A stretch of 64,000 nucleotides of DNA from Salinisphaera sp049568105 (GTDB lineage: Bacteria > Pseudomonadota > Gammaproteobacteria > Nevskiales > Salinisphaeraceae). Location of the stretch: positions 1,860,001-1,924,000 of the forward strand of contig NZ_CP145335.1 of NCBI RefSeq assembly GCF_049568105.1, read 5' to 3'. The notes under the pieces are model-generated. The model worked only from the letters and a program-made list of their open reading frames with translations, ran no database searches and had not been told where the DNA came from. Within the stretch, counting starts at the first letter, position 1. Each line of letters starts with the position of its first letter. Shown piece by piece: positions 1-7,862 of the stretch. Both the position numbers and the translations under genes were made by a program.

Positions 1-800
1 CCGAGCGCTTAGCGCGGCGCCTCGGCGTCGATGAAGTGTGGCTTTGCCTGCCTTTGGAGCAGCAGGCGTTGATCGATCGGGTGCTCTGGGATTTCCGGCA
101 CAGCACGGTAACCAAGCGGTTGGTGCCCAATCTGCACGGTATGCGTTTGATTCAGCACCCGGTGACCGAGGTGCTGGGCCTGCCCATGCTGAATCTGAGT
201 GTCTCTCCGATGCAGGGCATGAGCCGGGTCATCAAGGCGTTTGAAGACCGTCTTCTATCGGCCACTATTCTCATCCTGGTCAGTCCAGTACTGCTGGCTT
301 TGGCCGTCGGTGTAAAGCTGAGTTCGCCGGGCCCCGTGTTTTTCCGCCAGAAGCGGATGGGGTGGAACGGCCGCTTGTTTACGATTCTCAAATTCCGCTC
401 CATGCCCGTCGACGTGGAATCCCAGAGCGGTGCGGTATGGGCTAAGCAAGGTGAGCAGCGTTCGACCCGTTTCGGGGGGTTCCTTCGGCGAACTAGCCTC
501 GATGAGCTGCCGCAGTTTATCAATGTGTTGCTGGGTGATATGTCGATTGTTGGCCCGCGCCCGGAGCGGCCCATTTTCGTCGAGAAGTTTAAGGAAGAAA
601 TCCCCGGCTATATGCAGAAGCACCTGGTGAAGGCGGGCATCACCGGCTGGGCTCAGGTCAATGGCTGGCGTGGCTCAACGGATTTGGGCAAGCGCATCGA
701 GCACGATCTGTATTACATCGAGCACTGGACCCTATGGTTCGACCTGAAGATTATCTTCCTGACGATTTTCAAGGGGTTCGTGCACAAAAATGCCTATTAG
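1..800 (+). CDS. Undecaprenyl-phosphate sugar phosphotransferase (WcaJ/Pgt type), 5' end outside window
   Basis: This is the C-terminal part of a polyisoprenyl-phosphate hexose-1-phosphate transferase, the membrane enzyme that starts an exopolysaccharide or capsule repeat unit on undecaprenyl phosphate. The frame is open from the first bases of the window (from base 3), so the gene is cut by the edge; the GTG at 36 is internal. The visible part has a hydrophobic segment (about LSATILILVSPVLLALAVGV) and then the bacterial sugar-transferase domain, with FRQKRMGWNGRLFTILKFRSM-type and RRTSLDELPQ, SIVGPRPE signatures. The upstream portion resembles the CoA-binding-like N-terminal domain of WcaJ-type proteins. 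The downstream epimerase and UDP-sugar dehydrogenase support an exopolysaccharide locus. Whether the sugar is glucose or galactose cannot be told from the sequence alone. Confidence 0.9.
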   Translation, partial: ERLARRLGVDEVWLCLPLEQQALIDRVLWDFRHSTVTKRLVPNLHGMRLIQHPVTEVLGLPMLNLSVSPMQGMSRVIKAFEDRLLSATILILVSPVLLALAVGVKLSSPGPVFFRQKRMGWNGRLFTILKFRSMPVDVESQSGAVWAKQGEQRSTRFGGFLRRTSLDELPQFINVLLGDMSIVGPRPERPIFVEKFKEEIPGYMQKHLVKAGITGWAQVNGWRGSTDLGKRIEHDLYYIEHWTLWFDLKIIFLTIFKGFVHKNAY

Positions 801-803
801 GCG

Positions 804-836
804 ATAGCGCAGCCCGTCGTTTTAGGGCTGCGCTAT
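804..836. terminator. Hairpin between convergent genes
   Basis: A perfect 12-bp stem (ATAGCGCAGCCC at 804-815 and its complement at 825-836) with a 9-base loop lies 4 bases after the sugar transferase stop. It sits 10 bases before the end of the convergent epimerase gene. Neither strand has a clear T tract, so it may be a bidirectional or non-canonical terminator. Confidence 0.6.
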
Positions 837-846
837 AGGCGATCGG

Positions 847-1851
847 CTAGCCGTAATAGCTGCGATACCAGTTAACGAAATTCTTCACGCCTTCGTCAAC
901 GGTGGTTTCCGGGCGATAGCCCACCGCTTCAAAGAGGCCGTCCACGCTGGCATGGGTGGCTTCGATGTCGCCGGCCTGCATGGGCAGCATGTCTTTTTCC
1001 GCAGTCACGCCGAGGCATTCCTCGAGCCGGTTGATGTAATCCATCAACGGTACGGGGTTGCCGTTGCCGATGTTATAGACACGCCACGGGGCTGGACTGC
1101 TATTGATGCGTGGGGCATCGCTGTTCCAGGCGTCGTCTGGGGTTGCGGTTTTGTATAGGATGCGCACAACGCCTTCGGCGATATCGTCGACGTAGGTGAA
1201 ATCGCGGCGATGCTTGCCGTGGTTGAACACCGGAATGGGTTCGCCGGCGAGCATTTTCTGGGTGAACAGAAACAGTGCCATGTCCGGCCGGCCCCAGGGG
1301 CCATAGACGGTGAAAAAGCGCAGCCCGGTGCTGGGCACGCCGTAGAGGTGCGCATAGGAGTGGGCCATCAATTCGGTCGCGCGCTTGGAGGCGGCGTAGA
1401 TGGCCAGCGGATGGTCAGCATCGCCTTCCGGCGAGAACGGCATATCGGTCGAAGCGCCATAGACCGAGCTCGTCGAGGCATAGACGAGGTGGGCCACGTT
1501 GTTATGTCGACAGCCCTCTAGAACATTCAGAGTGCCGGTCACATTGGCGTCGATATAATCGTGGGGGTGGTCGAGCGAATGGCGGACCCCGGCCTGGGCG
1601 GCCAGGTGGACCACGCGCTCGAAGCCGTGCTTGGCGAACAGCTTGGGCATCGCCTCGCGATCGGCGATATCCAGCTCGATCTGCTCGAACGCAGGGTGCT
1701 TTTCGAGCATGGCCACGCGTGCACGCTTGAGGTTGACGTCGTAGTAGGGGTCGAAATTATCTACTCCGACCACGGTCTCGCCCCGGTCGAGTAGCTGCTG
1801 CGCGACGTGGAAACCGATGAAGCCAGCGCTGCCGGTAACCAGTATGCTCAT
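847..1851 (-). CDS. UDP-glucuronate 4-epimerase-like NAD-dependent epimerase
   Basis: A 334-residue extended short-chain dehydrogenase/epimerase. It has the N-terminal NAD-binding GSAGFIGFH motif at residues 7-15, the VDNFDPYYD segment typical of UDP-glucuronate (galacturonate-forming) epimerases, the STSSVYG serine region and the catalytic YAASK (Tyr/Lys) motif. The length and the NFDPYYD signature match the CapI/LpsL/WbnF group, which makes UDP-galacturonate for capsule or LPS. It is convergent with the sugar transferase and divergent from the UDP-sugar dehydrogenase, so these three are the edge of a polysaccharide locus. The substrate is inferred from family resemblance; other UDP-hexose epimerases are less likely. 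Confidence 0.88.
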   Translation of the reverse strand: MSILVTGSAGFIGFHVAQQLLDRGETVVGVDNFDPYYDVNLKRARVAMLEKHPAFEQIELDIADREAMPKLFAKHGFERVVHLAAQAGVRHSLDHPHDYIDANVTGTLNVLEGCRHNNVAHLVYASTSSVYGASTDMPFSPEGDADHPLAIYAASKRATELMAHSYAHLYGVPSTGLRFFTVYGPWGRPDMALFLFTQKMLAGEPIPVFNHGKHRRDFTYVDDIAEGVVRILYKTATPDDAWNSDAPRINSSPAPWRVYNIGNGNPVPLMDYINRLEECLGVTAEKDMLPMQAGDIEATHASVDGLFEAVGYRPETTVDEGVKNFVNWYRSYYG

Positions 1852-2070
1852 GAAATATCCAATAGGCCGAAGATGAGGCAGGGCGCATTATACCGATCGC
1901 GGCTTTCGGGCCTAAGTAACGTGGCATCACTAAAAGCGAAAGCACTTTAATTACGGGGAGTGAGCCAGGGTTTTACTTGCAGGCCTAGCGATTCTGTATC
2001 ATCGATAGCTTTGGAAGTGCGCGCCCGGCTTCACGCGAGCTTGGCGATTGTGCAAACACGGGGGAGGCCA

Positions 2071-3354
2071 GTGCCGGATCAATATATATCGACGGCCGAT
2101 CGCCTGGCGGTTCTGGGGCTCGGTTATGTCGGCCTGCCGTTGGCGGTTGCATTCGGCAAACACTATCCGACGCTTGGTTTTGACGTCGATGCGCGTCGTG
2201 TCGAACAGCTTCGCGACGGCTACGATTTCACGCGTGAAGTCTCTCGCCAGGGCCTGGAAGAAGCGTGTCTTGAGTTTTCGTCGGATTCCGAGGATCTGGC
2301 CGGCGCCAATATTTATATTGTTACTGTGCCGACGCCGGTCACTGAGGCCAAGGTGCCCGACTTCGGCCCGTTGGAGGCGGCTTCTCGTGCGTTAGCGCCT
2401 TATTTGTCAACGGGCGATATTGTCGTTTACGAGTCGACCGTCTATCCCGGTGCGACTGAAGAGCGATGCGTGCCGATACTCGCGGCCGGCTCGGGGCTGG
2501 TGTTCAACGAGGGCTTCTTCGTGGGTTATAGCCCAGAGCGAGCCAACCCCGGCGACTCCGAGCACGGGCTGTCGAATATCGTGAAAGTCGTGGCGGGTTC
2601 GAATCGATCGACAGCCGATCGCCTGGTCGCGCTTTATCGACAAATCGTGCCGGCTGGCGTGCATCGCGCGTCGTCGATCAACGTGGCCGAGGCGGCCAAA
2701 GTAATCGAAAACGTCCAGCGCGATATCAACGTCGCCTTGGTCAACGAACTGTCCCAGATCTTTGCCCGCCTGGGCATCGATACCCAGGAAGTACTCGAGG
2801 CGGCGGGAACCAAGTGGAATTTCTTGCCCTTCAAGCCGGGATTGGTCGGTGGCCACTGTATCGGCGTCGACCCGTATTATCTGACCTATAAAGCCCAGTC
2901 GGTGGGGTACCACCCGGAAATCATCCTGGCCGGGCGGCGCATCAACGACGGCATGGGCCGCTATATTTCGCAAGAAGTCGTGCGCCTGATGCTACGCCAG
3001 AGCATCCAAGTGAACGGCGCTCGTATCTTGATTATGGGTTTGACGTTCAAGGAGAACTGCCCGGATACACGCAATACGCGGGTCGTCGATATCGTGAACG
3101 AGCTGAAGGCAATTAACGTCTGGGTCGATGTGTACGATCCGTGGGCTGATTCGGCCAAGGCGGCCGAGGAATACGGCCTGGAGCTTGTCGAAAAGCCGCA
3201 AAGCAGTGCCTACGATGCTGCAATCGTTGCTGTAGCCCACCGAGAGTTTCAGTCAGCGGGCATCGAGACGGTCAGAAGCTACTGCAAGCCGGTGCACATC
3301 GTCTATGACGTCAAGTATGCCTTTCCGGCCAAAGAGACGGACGGACGCCTTTAA
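2071..3354 (+). CDS. UDP-N-acetylhexosamine/UDP-glucose 6-dehydrogenase family (TviB/WbpO-like)
   Basis: A nucleotide-sugar dehydrogenase that oxidises C6 of a UDP-hexose or UDP-HexNAc to the uronate in two NAD-dependent steps. The frame stays open up to 1960, but the GTG at 2071 is preferred: a GGGGAGG ribosome site sits at 2061-2067, just upstream, and the protein then starts close to the Rossmann motif LGLGYVGLPLAVAFG. That gives 427 residues, the usual size for the TviB/VipA/WbpO group. Other family marks are TVPTPV, ESTVYPGATEE, YSPERANPGD and the catalytic cysteine in GGHCIGVDPYYL; the last domain has LIMGLTFKENCPDTRNT. The overall pattern fits UDP-HexNAc dehydrogenases better than UDP-glucose dehydrogenase (Ugd). 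It is transcribed divergently from the epimerase. Confidence 0.88.
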   Translation: MPDQYISTADRLAVLGLGYVGLPLAVAFGKHYPTLGFDVDARRVEQLRDGYDFTREVSRQGLEEACLEFSSDSEDLAGANIYIVTVPTPVTEAKVPDFGPLEAASRALAPYLSTGDIVVYESTVYPGATEERCVPILAAGSGLVFNEGFFVGYSPERANPGDSEHGLSNIVKVVAGSNRSTADRLVALYRQIVPAGVHRASSINVAEAAKVIENVQRDINVALVNELSQIFARLGIDTQEVLEAAGTKWNFLPFKPGLVGGHCIGVDPYYLTYKAQSVGYHPEIILAGRRINDGMGRYISQEVVRLMLRQSIQVNGARILIMGLTFKENCPDTRNTRVVDIVNELKAINVWVDVYDPWADSAKAAEEYGLELVEKPQSSAYDAAIVAVAHREFQSAGIETVRSYCKPVHIVYDVKYAFPAKETDGRL

Positions 3355-3488
3355 GTCGGGGCTGGGTGGCAACACGGGCGCATCAGGCTGTAGCGTGCAA
3401 GGGGCGGCTGTGAGTCGATTCGGATACAGGCAGGCTGTCGTTCTCGGAGCTACCGAGTGTGATAACGACCGCGCGGCCGGCGCGCGCC

Positions 3489-4139
3489 TCAGAAGGCGAA
3501 GAGGATGCCCATACCCACGGCAACGTTGTCGCGCAGGTCGCTGTTGTCCTCGCGCAGCTGCTCGTCCTTGATCGCCAAGCCACCCTGCACCCCGATGCGT
3601 TCGTTCACCCAGTTCTTGGCCATGAAGCCGCGCAGTCCTGTGCCTTGACTGAAGAGGTTGATGTCCTCGGCCAAGCCGTCAGTTCCGCCCTCGAGGTTCG
3701 GTGCTGATTGGGGAATCAACGAATCGGATATCGCAGGTACTTCGGCCTGTGTATCGTCCTGTGCGCTAAAGCGCGCGTCGCTAAGGCCGCCCACATCCGA
3801 TTCTACGGCCGGCAAATTCAGGTCTAGGGGGCGCGGCACGCCCAGCTTGGTGATTTGCACCTGAGGACGGGGCCTGGAAAGCTCGCGCGCAGGCGACGCA
3901 ATCTGGGCCATGGGTGACCATTCGAGTGCGAGCTGTGGGATCTGCGGCAGCAAGCGCAGTACTTGGCCGCGCTCTCGGTTTATTTCGGAGCGAAAGGAAG
4001 GTCGAAAGCCTTGAGATTGCGAGGATGGCTGATGCGTCGTAGTCGTCTCTAGTCGAAAGCCAAAGTAGATAAAGGCACCGCTGAAGACAAGCACAGCGGG
4101 CAACGTGACAACAACGATTCTAGTTATGCGCGCCTTCAT
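3489..4139 (-). CDS. Unknown protein: N-terminal membrane anchor, low-complexity middle, OMP-like C-terminus
   Basis: I do not recognise this family. The start is GTG-ATG; I take the ATG at 4139, giving 216 residues. Residues about 8-28 form a single hydrophobic helix (ITRIVVVTLPAVLVFSGAFIYF), which could be a signal anchor. The middle (about 30-160) is rich in Ser, Pro and Gln with no obvious fold. The last 45 residues contain alternating-polarity stretches (NERIGVQGGLAIKDEQL and NVAVGMGILFAF) and end in phenylalanine, like the final strands of an outer-membrane beta-barrel. A barrel of full size is not visible, so this could be a small periplasmic or outer-membrane partner. Its neighbours are polysaccharide genes upstream and a pilin gene. 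Confidence 0.6.
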   Translation of the reverse strand: MKARITRIVVVTLPAVLVFSGAFIYFGFRLETTTTHQPSSQSQGFRPSFRSEINRERGQVLRLLPQIPQLALEWSPMAQIASPARELSRPRPQVQITKLGVPRPLDLNLPAVESDVGGLSDARFSAQDDTQAEVPAISDSLIPQSAPNLEGGTDGLAEDINLFSQGTGLRGFMAKNWVNERIGVQGGLAIKDEQLREDNSDLRDNVAVGMGILFAF

Positions 4140-4310
4140 CACTGCCCCGTCGTTTTGACTAGGCCTGAATAGCTGATTGAAACTATATATTCGCGGATAA
4201 CAAGCAAGTTTTCAATCGCCACTGTGTGGAAGCGGTTATATCGAGGTATACGGTTTTTTGGAATCTCAGTTTTCTGATTATAGAGATCGTTTAATACTTG
4301 AGACTACTCT

Positions 4311-4334
4311 AAAAAAGGCCCCGAAGGGCCTTTT
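4311..4334 (-). terminator. Intrinsic terminator of the pilin gene
   Basis: AAAAGGCCC at 4313-4321 pairs with GGGCCTTTT at 4326-4334 around a CGAA loop. On the minus strand the stem is followed by a run of six T (complement of 4311-4316). It lies about 40 bases after the pilin stop, so it is a classic rho-independent terminator for that gene. Confidence 0.88.
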
Positions 4335-4375
4335 GAAAAGCAGACGCTGAAACTAAGGTTGTTGCATTAGTTCGA

Positions 4376-4822
4376 CTACTGCCCGGTTTCGCCCGTGCCA
4401 GCGTTCCTGCAATTTTTCGGCAGATAATCATCTTGAATATCGGGAGCAGCACAACCCCAGTCGAGTGTGGCGCTATCGTTATCTGCGCGCATAGTAAAGG
4501 TTATATCGCCGCTGGCACCGTCGCCGATATCCGCGACTGTATAAGTCAGCGTTTTATTTTCTTGATCATATGCAACTTTACCAACGTAATCGCTATCAGC
4601 CTTACTGCTAATAGCAACATCGTTTTCAGCCGGCATACTCCCATTAGTCGAGTAGTATTCCGAGATGCGAGTCTTGTCACCCGATGCCAAAGACATAACG
4701 TCGGATATTTTCGCGCGTTTGGTATAATTTTGATACTGCGGAATAGCAATCGCAGCCAGAATACCGATGATCGCGACCACGATCATCAGTTCGATAAGTG
4801 TGAAGCCTTGTTGCTTCTGCAT
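4376..4822 (-). CDS. pilA: Type IV major pilin (PilA-like)
   Basis: A 148-residue prepilin. The leader is short (MQKQQG) and is cut by PilD between Gly6 and Phe7; the mature protein starts FTLIELMIVVAIIGILAAIAIP with the conserved Glu at mature position 5, followed by the long hydrophobic N-terminal helix. Cys124 (DWGCAAPD) and Cys138 (LPKNCRN) would form the C-terminal disulfide loop of type IVa pilins. A ribosome site (AAGGGGG) lies about 8 bases upstream of the ATG. It is a single-gene unit with its own sigma-54-like promoter upstream and an intrinsic terminator. The FimX-like protein at the other end of the window may act on the same pilus system, but that is inference. Confidence 0.93.
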   Translation of the reverse strand: MQKQQGFTLIELMIVVAIIGILAAIAIPQYQNYTKRAKISDVMSLASGDKTRISEYYSTNGSMPAENDVAISSKADSDYVGKVAYDQENKTLTYTVADIGDGASGDITFTMRADNDSATLDWGCAAPDIQDDYLPKNCRNAGTGETGQ

Positions 4823-4882
4823 TGCGGTTTCCCCCTTTGGGTGCTGAAAATAGTCACGTCGACCGGACGTGCTCAGTCGTCA

Positions 4883-4898
4883 AGCACGTGTTATGCCA
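4883..4898 (-). promoter_or_regulatory. Sigma-54-like -24/-12 promoter of pilA
   Basis: Read on the minus strand this is TGGCATAACACGTGCT. It keeps the GG-N10-GC core and most of the TGGCAC/TTGCT consensus, with mismatches inside both boxes. The expected start site is about 50 bases before the pilin ATG. Pilin genes of Pseudomonas and relatives are known to use sigma-54 with PilR, so position and function agree. Mapping of the transcript would settle it. Confidence 0.6.
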
Positions 4899-4927
4899 GT
4901 CGGGGGCCGCAGTTTAATCAGAAAGTT

Positions 4928-4946
4928 AGTCTCTAGGCTAGAGACT
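4928..4946. repeat. Inverted repeat upstream of the pilA promoter
   Basis: AGTCTCTA (4928-4935) and TAGAGACT (4939-4946) form a perfect 8-bp inverted repeat with a GGC spacer. It lies about 30 bases upstream of the -24 box of the putative pilA promoter, a plausible place for an activator site. No protein can be assigned from sequence. Confidence 0.45.
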
Positions 4947-4967
4947 CGTTCGGTCAAAAAGGCGTCG

Positions 4968-4991
4968 AAAAGTGACGCATAGCGTCACTTT
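4968..4991 (-). terminator. Intrinsic terminator of infA
   Basis: AAAGTGACGC (4969-4978) and GCGTCACTTT (4982-4991) form a perfect 10-bp stem with a 3-base loop, 13 bases after the infA stop. On the minus strand it runs into TTTT and, a few bases later, another T-rich stretch. It would also shield the pilA control region from infA transcription. Confidence 0.75.
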
Positions 4992-5004
4992 GGCGCGCCA
5001 CTTT

Positions 5005-5223
5005 CTACCGGCCGCGGTATGTAATACGGCCTTTGGTGAGGTCGTAGGGCGTGATTTGCACAGTCACGCTGTCGCCTCGCAGGATGCGGATATAGTGCTT
5101 ACGCATCTTGCCGGAAATATGAGCGGTCACGATGTGCCCGTTTTCCAGCTTCACGCGGAAGGTGGTGTTGGGCAGGGTCTCGACGACCGTGCCTTCCATT
5201 TCAATATGGTCTTCTTTTGCCAT
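5005..5223 (-). CDS. infA: Translation initiation factor IF-1
   Basis: A 72-residue OB-fold protein that occupies the ribosomal A site during initiation. The sequence MAKEDHIEMEGTVVETLPN and the ending YDLTKGRITYRGR are near-invariant in bacterial IF-1. The frame is open to 5262, but the ATG at 5223 gives the exact family length and N-terminus, so it is chosen. It lies downstream of aat in the same direction, the usual aat-infA order in gammaproteobacteria, with a 109-base gap, and is followed by a strong terminator. Confidence 0.97.
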   Translation of the reverse strand: MAKEDHIEMEGTVVETLPNTTFRVKLENGHIVTAHISGKMRKHYIRILRGDSVTVQITPYDLTKGRITYRGR

Positions 5224-5332
5224 TGACTCCTGATCTCTTGGTCGGCGCGTTTTGTCGCGCACGAATTATCGACGATCTGTGTGGCCGGTTCAATCTTTGC
5301 GTCGGCTACGGCGGCGCAGGTGGCCGGCTATA

Positions 5333-6112
5333 TCATCGTGTCTCGCCGGTAGATGTATTGTGTCTTGGCTCGTTTTCAAGATGCTGCGGGCTTTGCGGTG
5401 CCTCAATGGTGAACCGCCAAGAGCCGGTTTGGGGCGCGCCAGCGGGCGCGCGATCGCCGATGGCTTCCAGGAAATGCTGCCGTGGCAAGTCGATAGCGCC
5501 CATCCGATAGAGATGCGGCGAGCCGACCTGGCCGTCGAGCAGGGCATAGCCCCAGGCATGAAGCTGGCGGGTCAGCCAGACCAGCGCGATCTTGCTGGCA
5601 TCGGGCTGGGTGCTGAACATGGACTCGCCGAAAAACACGGCGCCACGTGCGACACCGTATAGCCCGCCGATGAGCGCGCCATCGCGCCAGATTTCGATGG
5701 AATGCGCGTGGCCGAGTTGGTGTAGCCGCATATAGGCGCAACGCATTTCCGGGCCCAACCAGGTGCCTTCGCGGTCGACGCGTAGTGCGGCGCATTGTGC
5801 GACGACGCCAGCGAAGTCGCGATCCAGGGTGACGGCGTAGTCGGCCTTGTTCAGCGTGCGCGCAAAACGTCGCGAGACGCGAACGCCGTTGGTTGGAAAG
5901 ACTGTTCGCGGGTCCGGGCACCACCAGAGGATCGATTCGTCGGGGTTGTACCAGGGAAAGATGCCGAGCGAGTAGGCGCGCAGCAGGCGTTCTGGCGATA
6001 GATCGCCGCCCATGGCTAACAGGCCATTGGGTTCGTTAAGCGCCAGGCGTGGGTCCGGAAAAGCGCCATCCGGCTGGTTCGGGTCGAGCCAGTACAAACG
6101 GATGCCACTCAC
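5333..6112 (-). CDS. aat: Leucyl/phenylalanyl-tRNA--protein transferase
   Basis: A 259-residue Aat enzyme. It transfers Leu or Phe from aminoacyl-tRNA to N-terminal Arg or Lys, marking proteins for ClpS/ClpAP in the N-end rule pathway. The family signature runs through residues about 28-67 (GLLAMGGDLSPERLLRAY, SLGIFPWYNPDESILWWCPD, PRTVFP), followed by the GNAT-like core with GGLYGVARGAVFFGESMFS. It ends with a somewhat longer tail than E. coli Aat. Its ATG overlaps the stop of the upstream GNAT gene (ATGA at 6112-6109), so the two are translationally coupled, and infA follows. Confidence 0.95.
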   Translation of the reverse strand: MSGIRLYWLDPNQPDGAFPDPRLALNEPNGLLAMGGDLSPERLLRAYSLGIFPWYNPDESILWWCPDPRTVFPTNGVRVSRRFARTLNKADYAVTLDRDFAGVVAQCAALRVDREGTWLGPEMRCAYMRLHQLGHAHSIEIWRDGALIGGLYGVARGAVFFGESMFSTQPDASKIALVWLTRQLHAWGYALLDGQVGSPHLYRMGAIDLPRQHFLEAIGDRAPAGAPQTGSWRFTIEAPQSPQHLENEPRHNTSTGETR

Positions 6113-7251
6113 CTGGTGTCTGCGGGGGCAGCGTCGAAATTACAGCGGCTGCGTTGCTCGGCCTGGAAGTCGGCCATCATTTCGGCCTCCCGGTCTACAA
6201 AATTGCCCACGGCCTGGTTCAGGCGTGGGTCGGCGATCACATGGGTCGACCAGGTTGCGATCGGTTCGAAGCCGCGCCGAATTTTGTGCTCGCCTTGAGC
6301 ACCGGCGTCGAAGCAGGACAGCCCGTTTTCGATGCAATAGTCGATGCCGGCGTAGTAGCAGGTTTCGAAGTGCAGGCTGTGATAATCGGTCTCGCAGCCC
6401 CAGTGCCGGCCATATAAGGTGTCGTTGCTGCGCATCATGAAGGCCATGCCGACCGGCCGCTGTTCGTGATAGGCAATGAAGAACAATACCTGGTCTGGCA
6501 TGCGGTTGCTGAGCTCGGCGAAGAACTCGGGCGTCAGGTACGGATCCTGGCCGCGCATCGCATAGGTGCGCCCATAAAATGCATACAGGGTACGCCACAG
6601 GGCGTCGGAGATTTCATCGGGGCGCCGTACCACGATCTCGACGCCTGCATCGCGCATGCGCCGCCGCTCGCGCCGAATTTCCTTGCGGCGTTTGGACGAT
6701 AGATGCTCGAGAAAATGCTCGAAGTCCCGGTAGCCACGATTGAACCAGCGGTACTGGCAGCCACGCCGAGCATGGGCGTCGGCCCCGAGCAGGGCGGCGG
6801 TGCTGCTGTCATCGCCGAACAGGCTGTGCAGCGACGATACGCCGAGTTGATTGGGCATATCGGCCAGTGCGCGTGCCAGAGTGCGTCGCACGGCATCGTC
6901 GCGGGCCAGCAGGCGCGGGCCCGCGACCGGCGTGAACGGGATCGCGTTCAACAGCTTCGGATAGTAGTCCAGGCCCAGCTGCTCGTAGGCATTGGCCCAA
7001 GAGAAATCGAAGACGAACTCACCAAAGGAATGATCCTTGATGTACAGAGGGGCAGCGCCGATCAATTCATCGGCATCGTCTTTGAGCAGCAGATGGCCGG
7101 GCTGCCAGCCATGTTCGGCTGTGACGCTGCCGCTGGCCTCAAGCGCGGCCAGGAAACCGTGCTGAACGAAGGGTTGATCGGTACCAGTCAGCGCATTCCA
7201 CGCCTGGGCAGGCACGTCGAGAATGCTGTCGACCTGGGTCAGCGTTGTCAT
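6109..7251 (-). CDS. GNAT/FemAB-like acyltransferase (DUF482 family)
   Basis: A 380-residue protein of the peptidogalycan-biosynthesis/DUF482 group, which has a doubled GNAT fold like the FemAB enzymes. Typical blocks are FVQHGFLAALE near residue 28, WANAYEQLGLDYYPKL near 85, TPVAGPRLL, and the C-terminal half with RRKEIRRERR, HWGCETDYHSLHFETCYYAGIDYCI and GAQGEHKI. The substrate of this family is not established. It overlaps the aat start by 4 bases, so the two are made from one message; that pairing is common in proteobacteria and may hint at a role with aminoacyl-tRNA substrates, which is inference. Confidence 0.85.
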   Translation of the reverse strand: MTTLTQVDSILDVPAQAWNALTGTDQPFVQHGFLAALEASGSVTAEHGWQPGHLLLKDDADELIGAAPLYIKDHSFGEFVFDFSWANAYEQLGLDYYPKLLNAIPFTPVAGPRLLARDDAVRRTLARALADMPNQLGVSSLHSLFGDDSSTAALLGADAHARRGCQYRWFNRGYRDFEHFLEHLSSKRRKEIRRERRRMRDAGVEIVVRRPDEISDALWRTLYAFYGRTYAMRGQDPYLTPEFFAELSNRMPDQVLFFIAYHEQRPVGMAFMMRSNDTLYGRHWGCETDYHSLHFETCYYAGIDYCIENGLSCFDAGAQGEHKIRRGFEPIATWSTHVIADPRLNQAVGNFVDREAEMMADFQAEQRSRCNFDAAPADTR

Positions 7252-7351
7252 CTATACCCTGGGTTGGCGCGAGAAAAGCGTTCTTGCGTGCCCGGCCGGC
7301 GAGCCGGACACGCAGATCGGATGAGCGTAGCGGGGTAATAACGTAAAGAGA

Positions 7352-7687
7352 TCAGTTGAGGGCGTAGCTCTGGGGCAGGGTGTCGCGCAGGGCGAATTGC
7401 ACGCAGGCATCATGTTCGAACTCGTTGAGTTCGTCTTGGGCATCGCGGGCTTGATCGGCCTCAGCCAGCCGCCCCGAGTCGTCGAATTTTACGATCGCGC
7501 CCAGGGTTTTGACCTGGATTTCGCCTTCGTCGTTGGCGCTGTCGTCGAAGGCGACCTGAACATAACGAAGCTGTTGGTCGGCGAAGCGCGGCAAATCCTG
7601 TTTGCCCTCGGCGACTGCCGATGCCTCGTCCTCGGAGAATTCCTCCATGGCCCCGTCTTCGGTCAGCAGGAAATGGCGAATCGACAT
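7352..7687 (-). CDS. Conserved hypothetical protein, acidic, 111 aa
   Basis: A small soluble protein with no signal peptide or membrane segment. It is markedly acidic (FSEDEASAVAEG, DDSANDEGEI, DELNEFEHDACVQ). The start ATG at 7687 follows a CGAGGT ribosome site. The pattern of a short beta-rich N-terminal half (RHFLLTEDGAMEEF, LRYVQVAFDD, VKTLGAIVKFDDSGRL) suggests a compact fold, but I cannot name a family. It is divergent from ftsK and follows nothing obvious; about 100 non-coding bases separate it from the GNAT gene. Confidence 0.7.
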   Translation of the reverse strand: MSIRHFLLTEDGAMEEFSEDEASAVAEGKQDLPRFADQQLRYVQVAFDDSANDEGEIQVKTLGAIVKFDDSGRLAEADQARDAQDELNEFEHDACVQFALRDTLPQSYALN

Positions 7688-7862
7688 CGTTTACCTCGTG
7701 TCGTTGCAGCGTATAGCGCCGATATTGGCGCCAAACGCCTAAATTCAAGCGACTGGGTTGTTCGTAAATACAGTCTCCCGATCGCCTCAGTTACAATATG
7801 GCCATGAGGGGCCAACCAGGACAACCCATCGTCCGTCTTTTTGTGAACGGGGAAGGCCGCTA

